A stretch of 64,000 bases of DNA from Streptomyces alboniger (GTDB taxonomy: Bacteria; Actinomycetota; Actinomycetes; Streptomycetales; Streptomycetaceae). The notes under the pieces were generated by a model. That model did no database searches. It saw nothing but the letters and a program-made list of their open reading frames with translations, and was not told the DNA's origin. This document shows positions 51,524 to 62,087 of the stretch, in pieces (the stretch's first letter is position 1; every line of letters begins with the position of its first letter). The DNA lies in contig NZ_CP023695.1 in NCBI RefSeq assembly GCF_008704395.1, forward strand, positions 6,882,001-6,946,000, given 5' to 3'. A program made the position numbers and the translations under genes.

Positions 51524-53307
51524 TGGCGGGCATGCACTGGCGTGCCCGGATCGGCACGGTCGACGGCGTTCCCGCGGGCGCGGGCGTCCTCGTCGACCGC
51601 GCGCGGTTGATCACCTGCGCCCACGTCGTCGACGGGCTCGGGGAAGTCGTCGTGACGCTGCCCGGCGTCGCGGAGGCGCTGCCCGCGACTGTGGCGTGGA
51701 CCGGGGGCTGGCGGTGCCAGGGAGACCGGGGCGACCTGGCCGTCCTCGAACTCGGCGAGCCGCTGGCCGTGTCGCCGTGCGCGTTCGCCCCCCTCGATGT
51801 GCTGCGCCCGCGCGAGGGGCGGGGCACGGCCGAACTGCGCGCTCTCGGCTTCCCGTTCGGGCACGAGAAGGACGGCACCCACGTCACCCTGCGTACCAGC
51901 GCCGACCGTCTGCTCGGCCAGGAGTGGCTGGAGATCGACGTGGAGCAGGCCCATTTGCAGCGCCTGGGAGAGGGGTTCAGCGGGGCCGCGGTCTACGACC
52001 CTGGCACCAACCTCGTCGTCGGCATCGTCACCGACGCGGTGCTCAGCGGCGACCAGGAAGGGTACATCGGGCGGATGCTGCCGCTGGACACCATCCGCGG
52101 CCACTGGGAGGACCTGGACGACTTCCTGCCCCTCGACTGGCTGCCGGACGCGCCGCGCCGCGAACTGCGGGCACTGTTCGACGGCGTGCGCCTCGACCCC
52201 GGCACACTGGAGCTGGCCGTCCGCCGCGCCTTTCCCACCTTCCGGCGGCCGCTGCCCGCCTTCCGTACCGCCTGGCACGCCATCCGGTACGCGGGCGAGG
52301 AACTGACCGGCGAGGACCGTCTGTTGAGGCTTCTTCCCGAGCTGGGCGCCGCCGCGATCGTGACCGTCGACCCGTGGCTGCGGCGCTGGATGCCGGACCG
52401 GTACGACGACCTGGCACACGCGCCGGCCGCCCCGCGCCCGCCGTCCCGGCCCACCGGCTCCGTCGTCTTCCGCGCCCAGCCCATGACCCGCGGCGGCGCT
52501 ATCGACCTCTCCGTCTCCACGGTGATCGACGGCGTGCCCGTCAGCAGGGCGGGGCCTGTCAGGGTGCGGCGCCAGCAACTGCGGGCGAGGACCGAGGCGT
52601 TGCTCGCCGAGCAGATCGGCAGCGTCCACGGCTTCGACTGGATGCTGGAGTTCGTCGTACCGGAAGGGCTGATGAGCGAGCCCTTCGAGGAGTGGCAGAT
52701 ACGCGAACCGGGCGCCGCGCGCCCACGGCCCATGCGCACGGTGCCCGTGGTCGTCCGCCACCTGGACCGCCTGGAACCACTGCTCGCCTCCTACCTGGCC
52801 GTCCGGCGCTGGGCGACCGTCAGGGCCCGCGGCCGGACCCGCCCCGTGCGCGTGGAGTGCGGTCTGCCGTACGGCTACGAGGAGTTCCACGACTGGCTCG
52901 ACGCCGACGAGCAGCTGTGCGCCCTCGCGTACGCGGCGACACCGGACCCCAACTGGCTCTCTGCGGCGCTCGACACCGGCGTACCCATCATGCTCTGGCG
53001 GCGGCACGACTGCGGGGCAGGAAACCACGCGCACTGCGCACCGGAGAAGTTCCTCGACCGCATCACGGACGCGGTCGCCGATCTGGACCCCGCTCGACTG
53101 CCCTTCGAGGTGATGCGGCTGCGCAAGGACGCCCGATCGCCGGACAAGGGGGACGCCGAGCACTGCGGGCACCGGCTGACCCTGTTCTGGGACGGTGCCG
53201 AGAGCAAACCGGATCCACCGCTGTCGGCGGCGCACAAGGCAGGTACCAGCGATAGCGGCAGCGGCGGCAGCGGTACGGAGAGCACCGAGAGCACGGGGAG
53301 TGGCTGA
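51520..53307 (+). CDS. Trypsin-like serine protease with VMAP-type C-terminal domain
   Basis: 595 residues. The N-terminal ~200 residues are a trypsin-fold peptidase with a complete triad: His35 in ITCAHVVDG, Asp72 in DRGDLAVLEL and Ser154 in GEGFSGAAVYD (GFSG instead of the usual GNSG). A helical segment (about 215-280; LRALFDGVRLDPGTLELAVR) resembles the death-like effector-associated domains, and the C-terminal ~300 residues (RRWMPDRYDD, PVRVECGLPYGYEEFHDWLD) fit the VMAP (vWA-MoxR-associated protein) C-terminal domain. In the predicted ternary systems VMAP links the sensor-ATPase pair to an effector; here the effector domain is a protease. It is coupled (ATGA) upstream and followed by moxR after 1 nt. 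Confidence 0.83.
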   Translation: MMAGMHWRARIGTVDGVPAGAGVLVDRARLITCAHVVDGLGEVVVTLPGVAEALPATVAWTGGWRCQGDRGDLAVLELGEPLAVSPCAFAPLDVLRPREGRGTAELRALGFPFGHEKDGTHVTLRTSADRLLGQEWLEIDVEQAHLQRLGEGFSGAAVYDPGTNLVVGIVTDAVLSGDQEGYIGRMLPLDTIRGHWEDLDDFLPLDWLPDAPRRELRALFDGVRLDPGTLELAVRRAFPTFRRPLPAFRTAWHAIRYAGEELTGEDRLLRLLPELGAAAIVTVDPWLRRWMPDRYDDLAHAPAAPRPPSRPTGSVVFRAQPMTRGGAIDLSVSTVIDGVPVSRAGPVRVRRQQLRARTEALLAEQIGSVHGFDWMLEFVVPEGLMSEPFEEWQIREPGAARPRPMRTVPVVVRHLDRLEPLLASYLAVRRWATVRARGRTRPVRVECGLPYGYEEFHDWLDADEQLCALAYAATPDPNWLSAALDTGVPIMLWRRHDCGAGNHAHCAPEKFLDRITDAVADLDPARLPFEVMRLRKDARSPDKGDAEHCGHRLTLFWDGAESKPDPPLSAAHKAGTSDSGSGGSGTESTESTGSG

Positions 53308-53308
53308 G

Positions 53309-54383
<1,075 letters not shown>

Positions 54384-54394
<11 letters not shown>

Positions 54395-57300
54395 CCGGCT
54401 GCGCGACGCCCTGGAGGCATTGGGGCCGCCCGTCACTCCGCTCGAACTGGCGGAGATGCTGTGGCTGGCGGAGCGGCTGCCGTACGGCGAGGGCGGCGAA
54501 CTCGTGGGGGAGGGTGTCGAGTGGTCGGCCTGTGCGGGCGGGCCTGGTACCGCTTTCGGCAAGGTCACGGGAGCGCTCGACCTCGGGGTCCTGAAGGCCG
54601 GCTGGGCGCCGGGCGGCGCGGCCACCGCATCGGGGACCGAGGGAAGCGGGAACGAGCGCGGGGCCGGGGGTGGGACCGCACGCGGGGCGGGAACCGGAAG
54701 CGCGGACGGGGGCGGGACCAGCAGCGGAGACGGGACCGGGGGCGGGGACCGGGCGGGCGGCGCGACCGGCGAGGCGGACGGCGCTCCGCACCGCGCCCCG
54801 CACCGAGCCGCGCTGCACGTTCCCCGCGGGGCCCCGCACCCCGGCAGCGATGCCGACGAAGTCCTCGTACCCGCCCCGCAGGCCCTCCGCCACGAACTCG
54901 CCATCCAACGCGCCCTGCGTCCGCTCAAGCAGCGCGTCCCCGACCGGCACCGCCGCACCCTCGACGAGCGGGCCACGGCCGAGCGCGCCGCGCGCCGCCC
55001 CGGCCTGCGTCCCTGGGTGCCCGTCATGACCCCCGCCGCCGACCGCCTCCTGAGCCTCGCCCTGGTCGTCGACACGGGCCCCGCGATGACGGTGTGGCGC
55101 CCGCTTGCCCGTGAGCTGCGGGAGGCGATGCAGCGCACCGGCGCCTTTCGTGACGTACGCGTGTGGCTCCTGACCGGCGACGCCGAGCGCATCGGCGTCC
55201 GGTCCTCACCCGGCGGGCCGGCACGGGACCCGGCGGCCCTGGTCGACGCGACGGGCCGCCAGGTCACCCTGGTCCTCAGCGACTGCTCGGGCCCGCACTG
55301 GTGGGGCGGCCTCGCGGCCCCCGCCCTGCACCTGTGGGCGCGGCGAGGCCCCACGGCGATCCTGCAACCGCTCCCCGAACGCCTCTGGCGCCGCACCGCC
55401 GCCCCCGCCGCCCCGGGCAGGGCGATCGCGTCCCGCGCGGGCGCCCCCAACACGGCGCTGCGCTTCACCCCGCACGACGGCCGCGCCAGGCTCCCCTCGG
55501 CGGACTCCCTCCCCGTGCCGGTCCTCGAACTGGCCCCGGAGTGGCTGGCGGACTGGGCGGGCCTCGTGACCGCGTCGGGCGACCACCGCAGGGACACGGC
55601 CGTCACCTATGTCAGCGCCCGCCCGGCCCCGCACTCCCAACCCCTCGCCTCCGAGGGCGACTTGCCGATCACGGAACGCATCCTGCGCTTCCTGACCGCG
55701 GCCTCCCCGACAGCGGCGGACCTGGCGGCGCACGTCGCCCTTTCGGTGCCGGCCCTGCCGGTGATGCGGCTGATCCAGCAACGGGTCACGCCGGGTTCAC
55801 GCCCCAGCGACCTGGCCGAGGTACTGCTGAGCGGCCTCCTGGAGCCCGTAGACGCGGGGCGCGGCCTGTACGACTTCGTGCCCGGAGCGCGCAGCGCCCT
55901 CCTGGAGACCCTGCCGCGCCCCGAGTCGCTGGCGGTGGCCGATCTCCTCACCCGGATCGGCGAGGAGATCGAGGCCAGGGCTGGCTCGGCGACCCGCGCG
56001 TTCCGGGCGGTCGTGCGGGTCGCGCAGGGGGCGGGCAGCCAGGGGCTCGCCTCGGCGGGGCAGCCGTTCGCGCTGGTCAGCGAGGAGGCGCTGGGGCTGC
56101 TGCGGGGGCGGGCGATCAGGGTTGTGGAGCGGGCGGCGCCCGACGAGCTGCCCGGGCTCGATCCGCCCGCGTCGGTGCCGAGCCCTCCGGGACTGACGAA
56201 CATCCCCGCGCGACCACAGCCGTATTTCGTTGGCAGGCACAAGGAACTCGCCATCCTCGATGACGGTTTGCTCCCCTGGAGCGACACGTACGGGCAGCAG
56301 CCGCGAGCGATGGTGGTCCACGGCCCGGAAGGTGTCGGTAAGTCGGCCCTGGTCGCCGAGTGGGCGTCGGTCATGGCCACCAACAACTTGATGGGCCCGG
56401 CGTGGTGGGTGAAGGCGAATTCAGCCGAGTCGATCAACAGCGGACTCGCGGGGCTCACGCGCGCCTTGCAGCCGTCCGTGGCGTCCTCCTTCGCCGAGGA
56501 GGAGCAAGTCGCCTGGGCCCTGCGTTGGTTCGGGGCTCACGAGAACTGGATTCTTGTCCTCGACGACGTGTACAGCGCGGACCGCATGGGCCCCTTGCTG
56601 TCGAGTCTCGGCAGCCACGGCTTCGTCCTCATGACCAGCCGGACCCCCGCCGGATGGTCGGGCACCGCCACTTCGCTGGCCCTCGGCGTCTGCGAACTGC
56701 CGGACGCGGTGAAGATGTTGAACCGGCGGGCGGGCAGGGAGGTGGAAGGGGCGGGCGCCCTCTGTGAGGAACTGGGACGCCTGCCGCTCGCCGTGACACG
56801 GGCAGGCGCGTTCCTTGCCGGGACGGACATGACCGTGGACCACTACCGGTCCCGACTTGCACTGCAAGAGGTCCAGGTCCATCCCGATGAGATGGCCGCC
56901 CAGGGCGTCATCAAGACACGTCTTCTCGCCGCCGTCGACCCGTTGGCGCGGCAGCTCTTACTCGTCCTTGCCTGGTACGGTCCTCAGCCCGTGCCCCGTG
57001 ACGTGCTGGGTCCGGAATCCGCCACATCTGATGTGTCGCTGGCCCTGCACTTCCTGGCCAGTTGCTCCATGATCGGGCTGACCGCCGACGCGGTCACGCT
57101 CCAGCCTGTGCTCGCCAAGGCGGCGCGCGAGCCGGACGACGACCACCGGCTCAGTGGCTCGCGGGAGATCGACGACGCCCGGCTCACGGCAGCCCTCTGG
57201 CTCAGGAACGCACTCCCGCGGAAGACGGACGACCCGGCCGACTGGCCCCGCTGGCGCCAACTTCTCCCGCACATCGACGCCCTTCTTGAACACGGCCGGC

Positions 57301-58790
57301 CCGTGGCCGACGACCGTCACTTCGTCGAACTCCTCGCGCGGACGGCCCCGTTCCTGCTGACCCAGGGTGCGACGGGGAAGGCGGTCGCCTATTTGGAGCG
57401 CGTGCTGCGCGACAGCCAGAGGCTGTACGGACCCGAGGTGGAGCAGACGCTTACGCTGGCGGCCGAGCTCGCGGACGCGTACGTGGCGAATGGCGAGGCC
57501 GGCGAGGCGATCAATCTCTACGCCTACATGCTGGACGCCATGAGCGGGGCGGGCAGGGGCGAGGACGATCCCGACGTCCTGTGGCTGCGGGCCAAGCGCG
57601 CGAGCGCCCGTCAGGACTCGGGGGACCCGGAAGGGGCGGTGCGGGAACTGGATGAGGTGTGCCACCGCGCCGCCAGCAGCCTGGGCGAGGAGCATTCGCA
57701 CACCTTGCTGATGCGCGTGAGTCTCGCGGGCGCCTACCGGGCGGCGGGCGAGCCGGTACGCGCGGTGGTCGTACTTGAGCAGACGCTGGCCGTCTGCCGA
57801 CGGGTTTGGGGGGATGCCTCGGCCGACACGCTAGCTGTGCAAATGGAACTCGCCTCCGTGTGCGAGGCGGTCGGCGACATGCCGCGCGCGGCCGAGGTGC
57901 TGGAGGAGGCGGTGCGGGGCCTTCGGACAGTGTTCGGCTACCCACACCCCCGCACTTTCAGGGCCATGGCTGACCTCGCCGCACTGTATGCGGCAGGTGG
58001 CATGGCGGGGCGGGCCGTCGAGTTGTTGGAGGAGGCGCTGGCCGGCGCCGCCACCGTACTCGGTGAACGCCATCCGGCCGTCCTCGCCGTGCGGCAGACG
58101 CTCGCCGAGACGTGGCTGCACGACGGAGCGCCCGAGCAGGCCGTCCCGGTGCTGGAAGAGGTGCTGTCCGACAGGGGCGCGGTGCTGGGGGAGGACCACC
58201 GGGACACGCTCCGCTCCGCCGATTCCCTCGCGGCGGCGTACGGAGCGGCCGGCATGCGCGGCAGGCAGCGCACGCTGTACAAACGCACCTTGAACGCCCG
58301 GCTCAGGATGCTGGAGGCGAACGACCCCGAGACACTGATGTCGTACGACCGTCTCGCCGACGCGATGGACGGCGCGGGCCCGGCGGTCGTCCTGCGCGTA
58401 CGCGCCCACCAAGGCCGCGTGAGGACCCTGGGCGAGGACCACCCCGAGACCCTGGCCGCGCTCGAACGCCTGGCGCACGCCCTCCGGGCGGCGGGGAACA
58501 CGAGCCAGGCCCTCACGTTCTTCCAGCAGTCGCTGGAGCTGCGGCGCCACACCCAGGGCCCCGCGGAGACCGACACCCTGCGGGTGCTCGGGACGCTGGC
58601 TCGGATCCATCTGAGCGAGGGCGACACCGCGGCGGCGATCACGGCCTACAAAGACGCCGTCGCGCAGGCGCCCGCCCGGCGGGAGGCGGCCGTCGTGCTG
58701 GAGCGCGCCGTGGCGCACCTCACCTCGGTCCTGGGCGCCGGGCACCCCGAAGTGCGGGACCTCACCAAGCGATTGGCCCGCCTGCGCTGA
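54384..58790 (+). CDS. SAV_2336-type/vWA-like - NB-ARC (STAND ATPase) - TPR protein
   Basis: 1468 residues. N-terminus: SAV_2336-like helical domain (RLRDALEALGPPVTPLELAE), then a Gly-rich linker (about 70-150). Residues about 215-400: vWA-like domain with a MIDAS-type VVDTGPAMTVW and LVLSDCSGPHWWGG. About 425-490: winged-helix-like region. About 610-880: NB-ARC STAND ATPase, FVGRHKELAIL at 615, Walker A HGPEGVGKSAL (about 646-656), Walker B WILVLDDVYSAD, LPLAVTRAGAFLAGTD. About 990-1465: ten or more TPR units with the pattern typical of kinesin-light-chain-like repeats. STAND proteins act as sensors that oligomerise on ligand binding. Codon 859 (56958-56960) is TTA. It overlaps moxR by 11 nt and ends in a terminator hairpin. 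Confidence 0.9.
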
Positions 58791-58816
58791 CTCCGAAGGG
58801 TTCGCGCAGGCGGGCC
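58775..58816. terminator. Bidirectional hairpin at end of the conflict-system operon
   Basis: A perfect 13-bp inverted repeat (58775-58787 and 58804-58816) with a 16-nt loop. The left arm lies inside the last codons of the vWA/NB-ARC/TPR gene and the right arm precedes the stop of the convergent aldo/keto reductase gene, so it can end both transcripts. Confidence 0.75.
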
Positions 58817-58823
58817 CTGTCGA

Positions 58824-59657
58824 CTACGCCTCGTCGAACGTCGCCGGGTCCGGGCCGAGCCGCCGGTCCTCGTTCAGGGCCGAGATCGCCGCCATGTCCT
58901 CGGGGTCGAGCTCGAAGCCGAAGACGTCGATGTTCTCCTTGATCCGCGACGGGGTCACGGACTTGGGGATCACGACGTTGCCCAGCTGGACGTGCCAGCG
59001 CAGCACGACCTGCGCGGGCGTGCGCCCGTGCTTGCGGGCGATGGCGACGATCGCCGGGATCTCCAGCAGCCCCTTGCCCTGGCCGAGCGGCGACCACGCC
59101 TCGGTGGCGATGCCCTGCGCGGCGTGGAACTCCCGGGAGGCGCGCTGCTGGAGGTGCGGGTGCAGCTCGATCTGGTTGACGACCGGGACGACGGACGTCT
59201 CGGAGACCAGCCGCTCCAGGTGCTCGGGCAGGAAGTTCGACACGCCGATGGACCTGGCGCGACCGTCTGCGTGGATCTTCTCGAAGGCCTTGTACGTGTC
59301 GACGTAGCTGTCCTTGGAGGGCATCGGCCAGTGGATCAGGTACAGGTCCACATAGTCGAGACCCAGCTTGTCCAGCGAGGCGTCGAACGCGCGCAGCGTC
59401 GAGTCGTGGCCCTGGTCGGTGTTCCAGAGCTTCGTCGTGACGAACAGCTCCTCGCGCGGCACGCCGGAGGCGGCGATGGCCTTGCCCGTGCCCTGTTCGT
59501 TGCCGTAGATCGCCGCGGTGTCGATACTGCGGTACCCGGCCTCCAGGGCGGTCGTGACAGCCACCTGCGCCTCGTCGTCCGGCACCTGCCAGACACCGAA
59601 ACCGAGCTGGGGCATCTCGACGCCGTTGTTCAGGATGATCGGGGGGACCTTGCTCAC
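58824..59657 (-). CDS. Aldo/keto reductase
   Basis: 277 residues from GTG 59657. The AKR fold is shown by MPQLGFGVWQVPDDEAQ, the catalytic DTAAIYGNEQGTGKA (Asp, Tyr), FVTTKLWNTDQG (Lys) and VDLYLIHWPMPS (His); the NADPH-binding end is IPKSVTPSRIKENIDVF. It reduces aldehydes and ketones with NADPH; 2,5-diketo-D-gluconate reductase-like members are similar. GAAGGA lies ten bases before the GTG, which gives the family start (VSKVPPIILNNGVEMP); an upstream ATG at 59696 has no site. It is divergent from pqqA. Confidence 0.92.
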   Translation of the reverse strand: MSKVPPIILNNGVEMPQLGFGVWQVPDDEAQVAVTTALEAGYRSIDTAAIYGNEQGTGKAIAASGVPREELFVTTKLWNTDQGHDSTLRAFDASLDKLGLDYVDLYLIHWPMPSKDSYVDTYKAFEKIHADGRARSIGVSNFLPEHLERLVSETSVVPVVNQIELHPHLQQRASREFHAAQGIATEAWSPLGQGKGLLEIPAIVAIARKHGRTPAQVVLRWHVQLGNVVIPKSVTPSRIKENIDVFGFELDPEDMAAISALNEDRRLGPDPATFDEA

Positions 59658-59958
59658 GAGCTCTCGATCCTTCAAGTCGTCGGGTGGTACTTCCATGGTC
59701 AACGGTCGAGGGCCGCGCCGCATTCCTGAACGGAAGCATGCATTCCAGACCGCCGAATGGCCGGTTCTCGAAGCGACACGGAGGTCGGAACGGTCCGGAC
59801 CATTGACGGTGTCCCGTCATGCCGCGACGCTATGACACGGCACTGAACGCGGGACACTCATGTGAACGCTACAAGTATTTCGGCCGCTCCCGGCAACCGC
59901 ACGCCCCGCGTCCCGGTGGCTCGTCCTGAAACCCCCACCTCTTCAGGAAGGCAGCGTC
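59658..59958. other. Divergent AKR/pqqA intergenic region
   Basis: About 300 nt without a gene between the aldo/keto reductase start and pqqA. It must contain both promoters. No convincing -35/-10 pair or operator could be recognised; the stretch near 59850-59880 is locally A/T-rich (CTACAAGTATTTC) and may hold the pqq promoter -10 region. Confidence 0.4.
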
Positions 59959-60132
59959 ATGCCCCTCCCCACGCCCATGCCCGCCATCGAGCAGGAACAT
60001 TCCTCCCGCGGCCCCCACGGCCCCCACGGCCCGCAGGAGCCCGCCACCGAAGCCGCCGACTGGCAGACCCCCGCGTACGCCGTCGTCGACACCGCCCTCG
60101 AAGTCACCGCCTACCGCCTCGCCGACCGGTAG
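59959..60132 (+). CDS. pqqA: PQQ precursor peptide PqqA
   Basis: 57 residues, too short for most gene callers and overlapped by a long frame in another phase. The C-terminal WQTPAYAVVDTALEVTAYRL contains the invariant E-x-x-x-Y (Glu48, Tyr52): PqqE joins these two side chains and PQQ is cut out of the peptide. GGAAGG lies seven bases before the ATG. The N-terminal ~35 residues (with GPHGPHGP repeat) make it about twice the usual PqqA length. It is followed by pqqB after 10 nt. Confidence 0.88.
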   Translation: MPLPTPMPAIEQEHSSRGPHGPHGPQEPATEAADWQTPAYAVVDTALEVTAYRLADR

Positions 60133-60142
60133 ACCCACCGCC

Positions 60143-61051
60143 ATGCTGCTACAGGTGCTCGGCACCGCGGCGGGCGGCGGGCTTCCCCAGTGGAACTGCG
60201 CGTGCCCCGGTTGCGCCGGGGCGCGCGCCCACCCGGAACGCCGCCGCCGGCACGCCGCGCTCGCCGTCCGCACGGGCGAGGGCCGCTGGTACCTCGTCAA
60301 CGCCACCCCCGACCTCGGCGACCAGATCGAGGCCACCCCGGCCCTGCACCCCGGCGCCGGTTCCGACACGCGGCGCACCCCCGTCGCCGGTGTCGTCCTG
60401 ACCGACGCCGAACTCGACCACACCCTCGGCCTCGCCCGGCTGCGCGAGGCCCGCGACGGCGTCGACGTCGTCGCCACCCCGCCCGTGCGCGACGCGGTCC
60501 GCGAAGGGCTGCGGCTCGATGTCCTCCTGGCCCCCTATACGTCCGTACGGTGGCGGGACCTGCCCCCTGGCCTGGGAGTTCCTCTGGACGGCAGCGCGGG
60601 GATCCACGCCGCCGCCGTGCCCGTCTCGGCCAAGCGGCCGCGATACGCCGCCGGGACCGGCCCCGACGCCGACACATGGTCGGTCGCGCTGCGCCTGACC
60701 GAAGCCGCCACCGGCCGGACCGCGCTCTACGCCCCGGCCCTCGCCGTCTGGAGCGAAGCCTTCGACGAGGCCGCCCGCACCGCCGACTGCGTCCTCGTCG
60801 ACGGCACCTTCTGGGACGACGACGAACCACTGCGGGCCGGCTTCTCCACCCGTACCGCCACCGCGATGGGCCACCTCCCCATCACGGGCCCCACCGGCAC
60901 CGCGCACCGTCTGGCCCGCCTGCCCGGCCGCTGCCTCTACACCCACCTCAACAACACCAACCCGCTCGGCGACCCGCACGCCGAGCAGCACAAGATCCTC
61001 ACGGAGTGGGGCCTGGAAGCCGCCACCGACGGAATGGTGATCGAGCTGTGA
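60143..61051 (+). CDS. pqqB: Pyrroloquinoline quinone biosynthesis protein PqqB
   Basis: 302 residues of a metallo-beta-lactamase-fold PqqB. The N-terminal WNCACPGCAGARAH holds the CxCxxC zinc site (Cys19, 21, 24); LVNATPDLGDQIEATPALHP, GVVLTDAELDHTLGLARLRE and CLYTHLNNTNPL follow as in other PqqB. PqqB is an iron-dependent hydroxylase acting on the tyrosine-derived moiety of the intermediate. The stop overlaps the GTG start of pqqC. Confidence 0.94.
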   Translation: MLLQVLGTAAGGGLPQWNCACPGCAGARAHPERRRRHAALAVRTGEGRWYLVNATPDLGDQIEATPALHPGAGSDTRRTPVAGVVLTDAELDHTLGLARLREARDGVDVVATPPVRDAVREGLRLDVLLAPYTSVRWRDLPPGLGVPLDGSAGIHAAAVPVSAKRPRYAAGTGPDADTWSVALRLTEAATGRTALYAPALAVWSEAFDEAARTADCVLVDGTFWDDDEPLRAGFSTRTATAMGHLPITGPTGTAHRLARLPGRCLYTHLNNTNPLGDPHAEQHKILTEWGLEAATDGMVIEL

Positions 61052-61812
61052 CGACCACGGCAGTCGCTACGGACGCGCACACGAGCGCGAACGCGCACAC
61101 GAATACGGACGTGGACGCGGACCCCTGGACCCCCGACGAACTCACCGAGCGGCTGCGCGCCGTCTCCGCCGAGCGCTACCACGACCGGCACCCCTTCAAC
61201 GTACGCATGCACGAAGGCACCCTCACCCACGAGGAGGTGCGCCGCTGGATCGCCAACCGGTTCCACTACCAGCGGCACATCCCCGTCAAGGACGCCCTGA
61301 TCCTCGCGAAGTTCGACGACCCCGCGCTGCGCCGCGGCTGGCTGCGCAGGATCCGTGACCACGACGGGGAACGCGACGGCACGGGCGGCATCGAGCGCTG
61401 GCTGCGACTCGGCGAGGCGGCCGGTGTCGCGAGAGAACAACTCCTCGACGCCTCTGGGGTGTTGCCGGGCGTGCGGCTGGCCGTCGACGGCTACGTCAAC
61501 TTCTGCCGGCTCAGCCCCGCCCTCGACGCCGTCGCCGCGTCCCTCACCGAACTGTCCGCGCCCGGTCTGATGCGGACCAGGATCGCCGCCTTCGAGCAGC
61601 ACTACCCGTGGATCGACGCGGACGGCCTCGCCTATTTCCGCACCCGCGTGGAGCAGGGCGGCCGAGACGGTCAGGAGGCCCTCGGCCTCGTCCTGACGTG
61701 GGCGCGCACCCGCGAGGAACAGGAACGGGCCGTCGCCGCCCTCGCGTTCAAGTGCGACGTGCTGTGGTCCCTGCTCGACGCCGTCGACCGCGGAGCCGGG
61801 GGTACGACATGA
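61048..61812 (+). CDS. pqqC: Pyrroloquinoline-quinone synthase PqqC
   Basis: 254 residues from GTG 61048, overlapping pqqB by 4 nt. The catalytic fold is recognisable in YHDRHPFNVRMHEGTLTHEE, WIANRFHYQRHIPVKDALIL and RIRDHDGERDGTGGIERWL, which supply active-site His, Tyr, Arg and Lys. PqqC carries out the final ring closure and eight-electron oxidation to PQQ without a cofactor. The first ~25 residues (Thr/Asn/His-rich) are not conserved. Confidence 0.95.
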   Translation: MTTTAVATDAHTSANAHTNTDVDADPWTPDELTERLRAVSAERYHDRHPFNVRMHEGTLTHEEVRRWIANRFHYQRHIPVKDALILAKFDDPALRRGWLRRIRDHDGERDGTGGIERWLRLGEAAGVAREQLLDASGVLPGVRLAVDGYVNFCRLSPALDAVAASLTELSAPGLMRTRIAAFEQHYPWIDADGLAYFRTRVEQGGRDGQEALGLVLTWARTREEQERAVAALAFKCDVLWSLLDAVDRGAGGTT

Positions 61813-62087
61813 GCGCCCAGGACGTCGTACGAGATGTGTGGCGCCCCGCCCTCGTCCGCTCGGTGCTGCTCCGGCACGACCGGGTGCGCGGCGTCGACCT
61901 GCTGGTGCTGCCCGAACGCGTCGTCGTACTGCGGGGCGCCGCTGGAAGCATCGTGGCCCTGTGCGACGGAGGGCGCGATGTCGCCGAGATCGTCGCGGAG
62001 CTGGCGCGACGGCACCCCGACGCGCCCGTCGCCGACGAAGTGCCCGTCTTCCTGGAGCGGTTGAGGGCCGAGGGGTGGCTGCGATGA
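61809..62087 (+). CDS. pqqD: PqqD peptide chaperone
   Basis: 92 residues from ATG 61809, overlapping pqqC by 4 nt. The PqqD (RRE-type) winged-helix pattern is visible: PALVRSVLLRHDRVRGVDLL, VVVLRGAAGSIVALCDGGRD, VAEIVAELARRHPD and a final FLERLRAEGWL. PqqD binds the PqqA peptide and presents it to PqqE. It overlaps pqqE by 4 nt. Confidence 0.93.
   Translation: MSAQDVVRDVWRPALVRSVLLRHDRVRGVDLLVLPERVVVLRGAAGSIVALCDGGRDVAEIVAELARRHPDAPVADEVPVFLERLRAEGWLR

Noticed and set aside
59862..60401. 179-codon plus-strand frame covering pqqA
   Set aside because: Pro/Arg-rich, no domain, and in another phase from pqqA, which has the invariant E-x-x-x-Y and a good ribosome-binding site.
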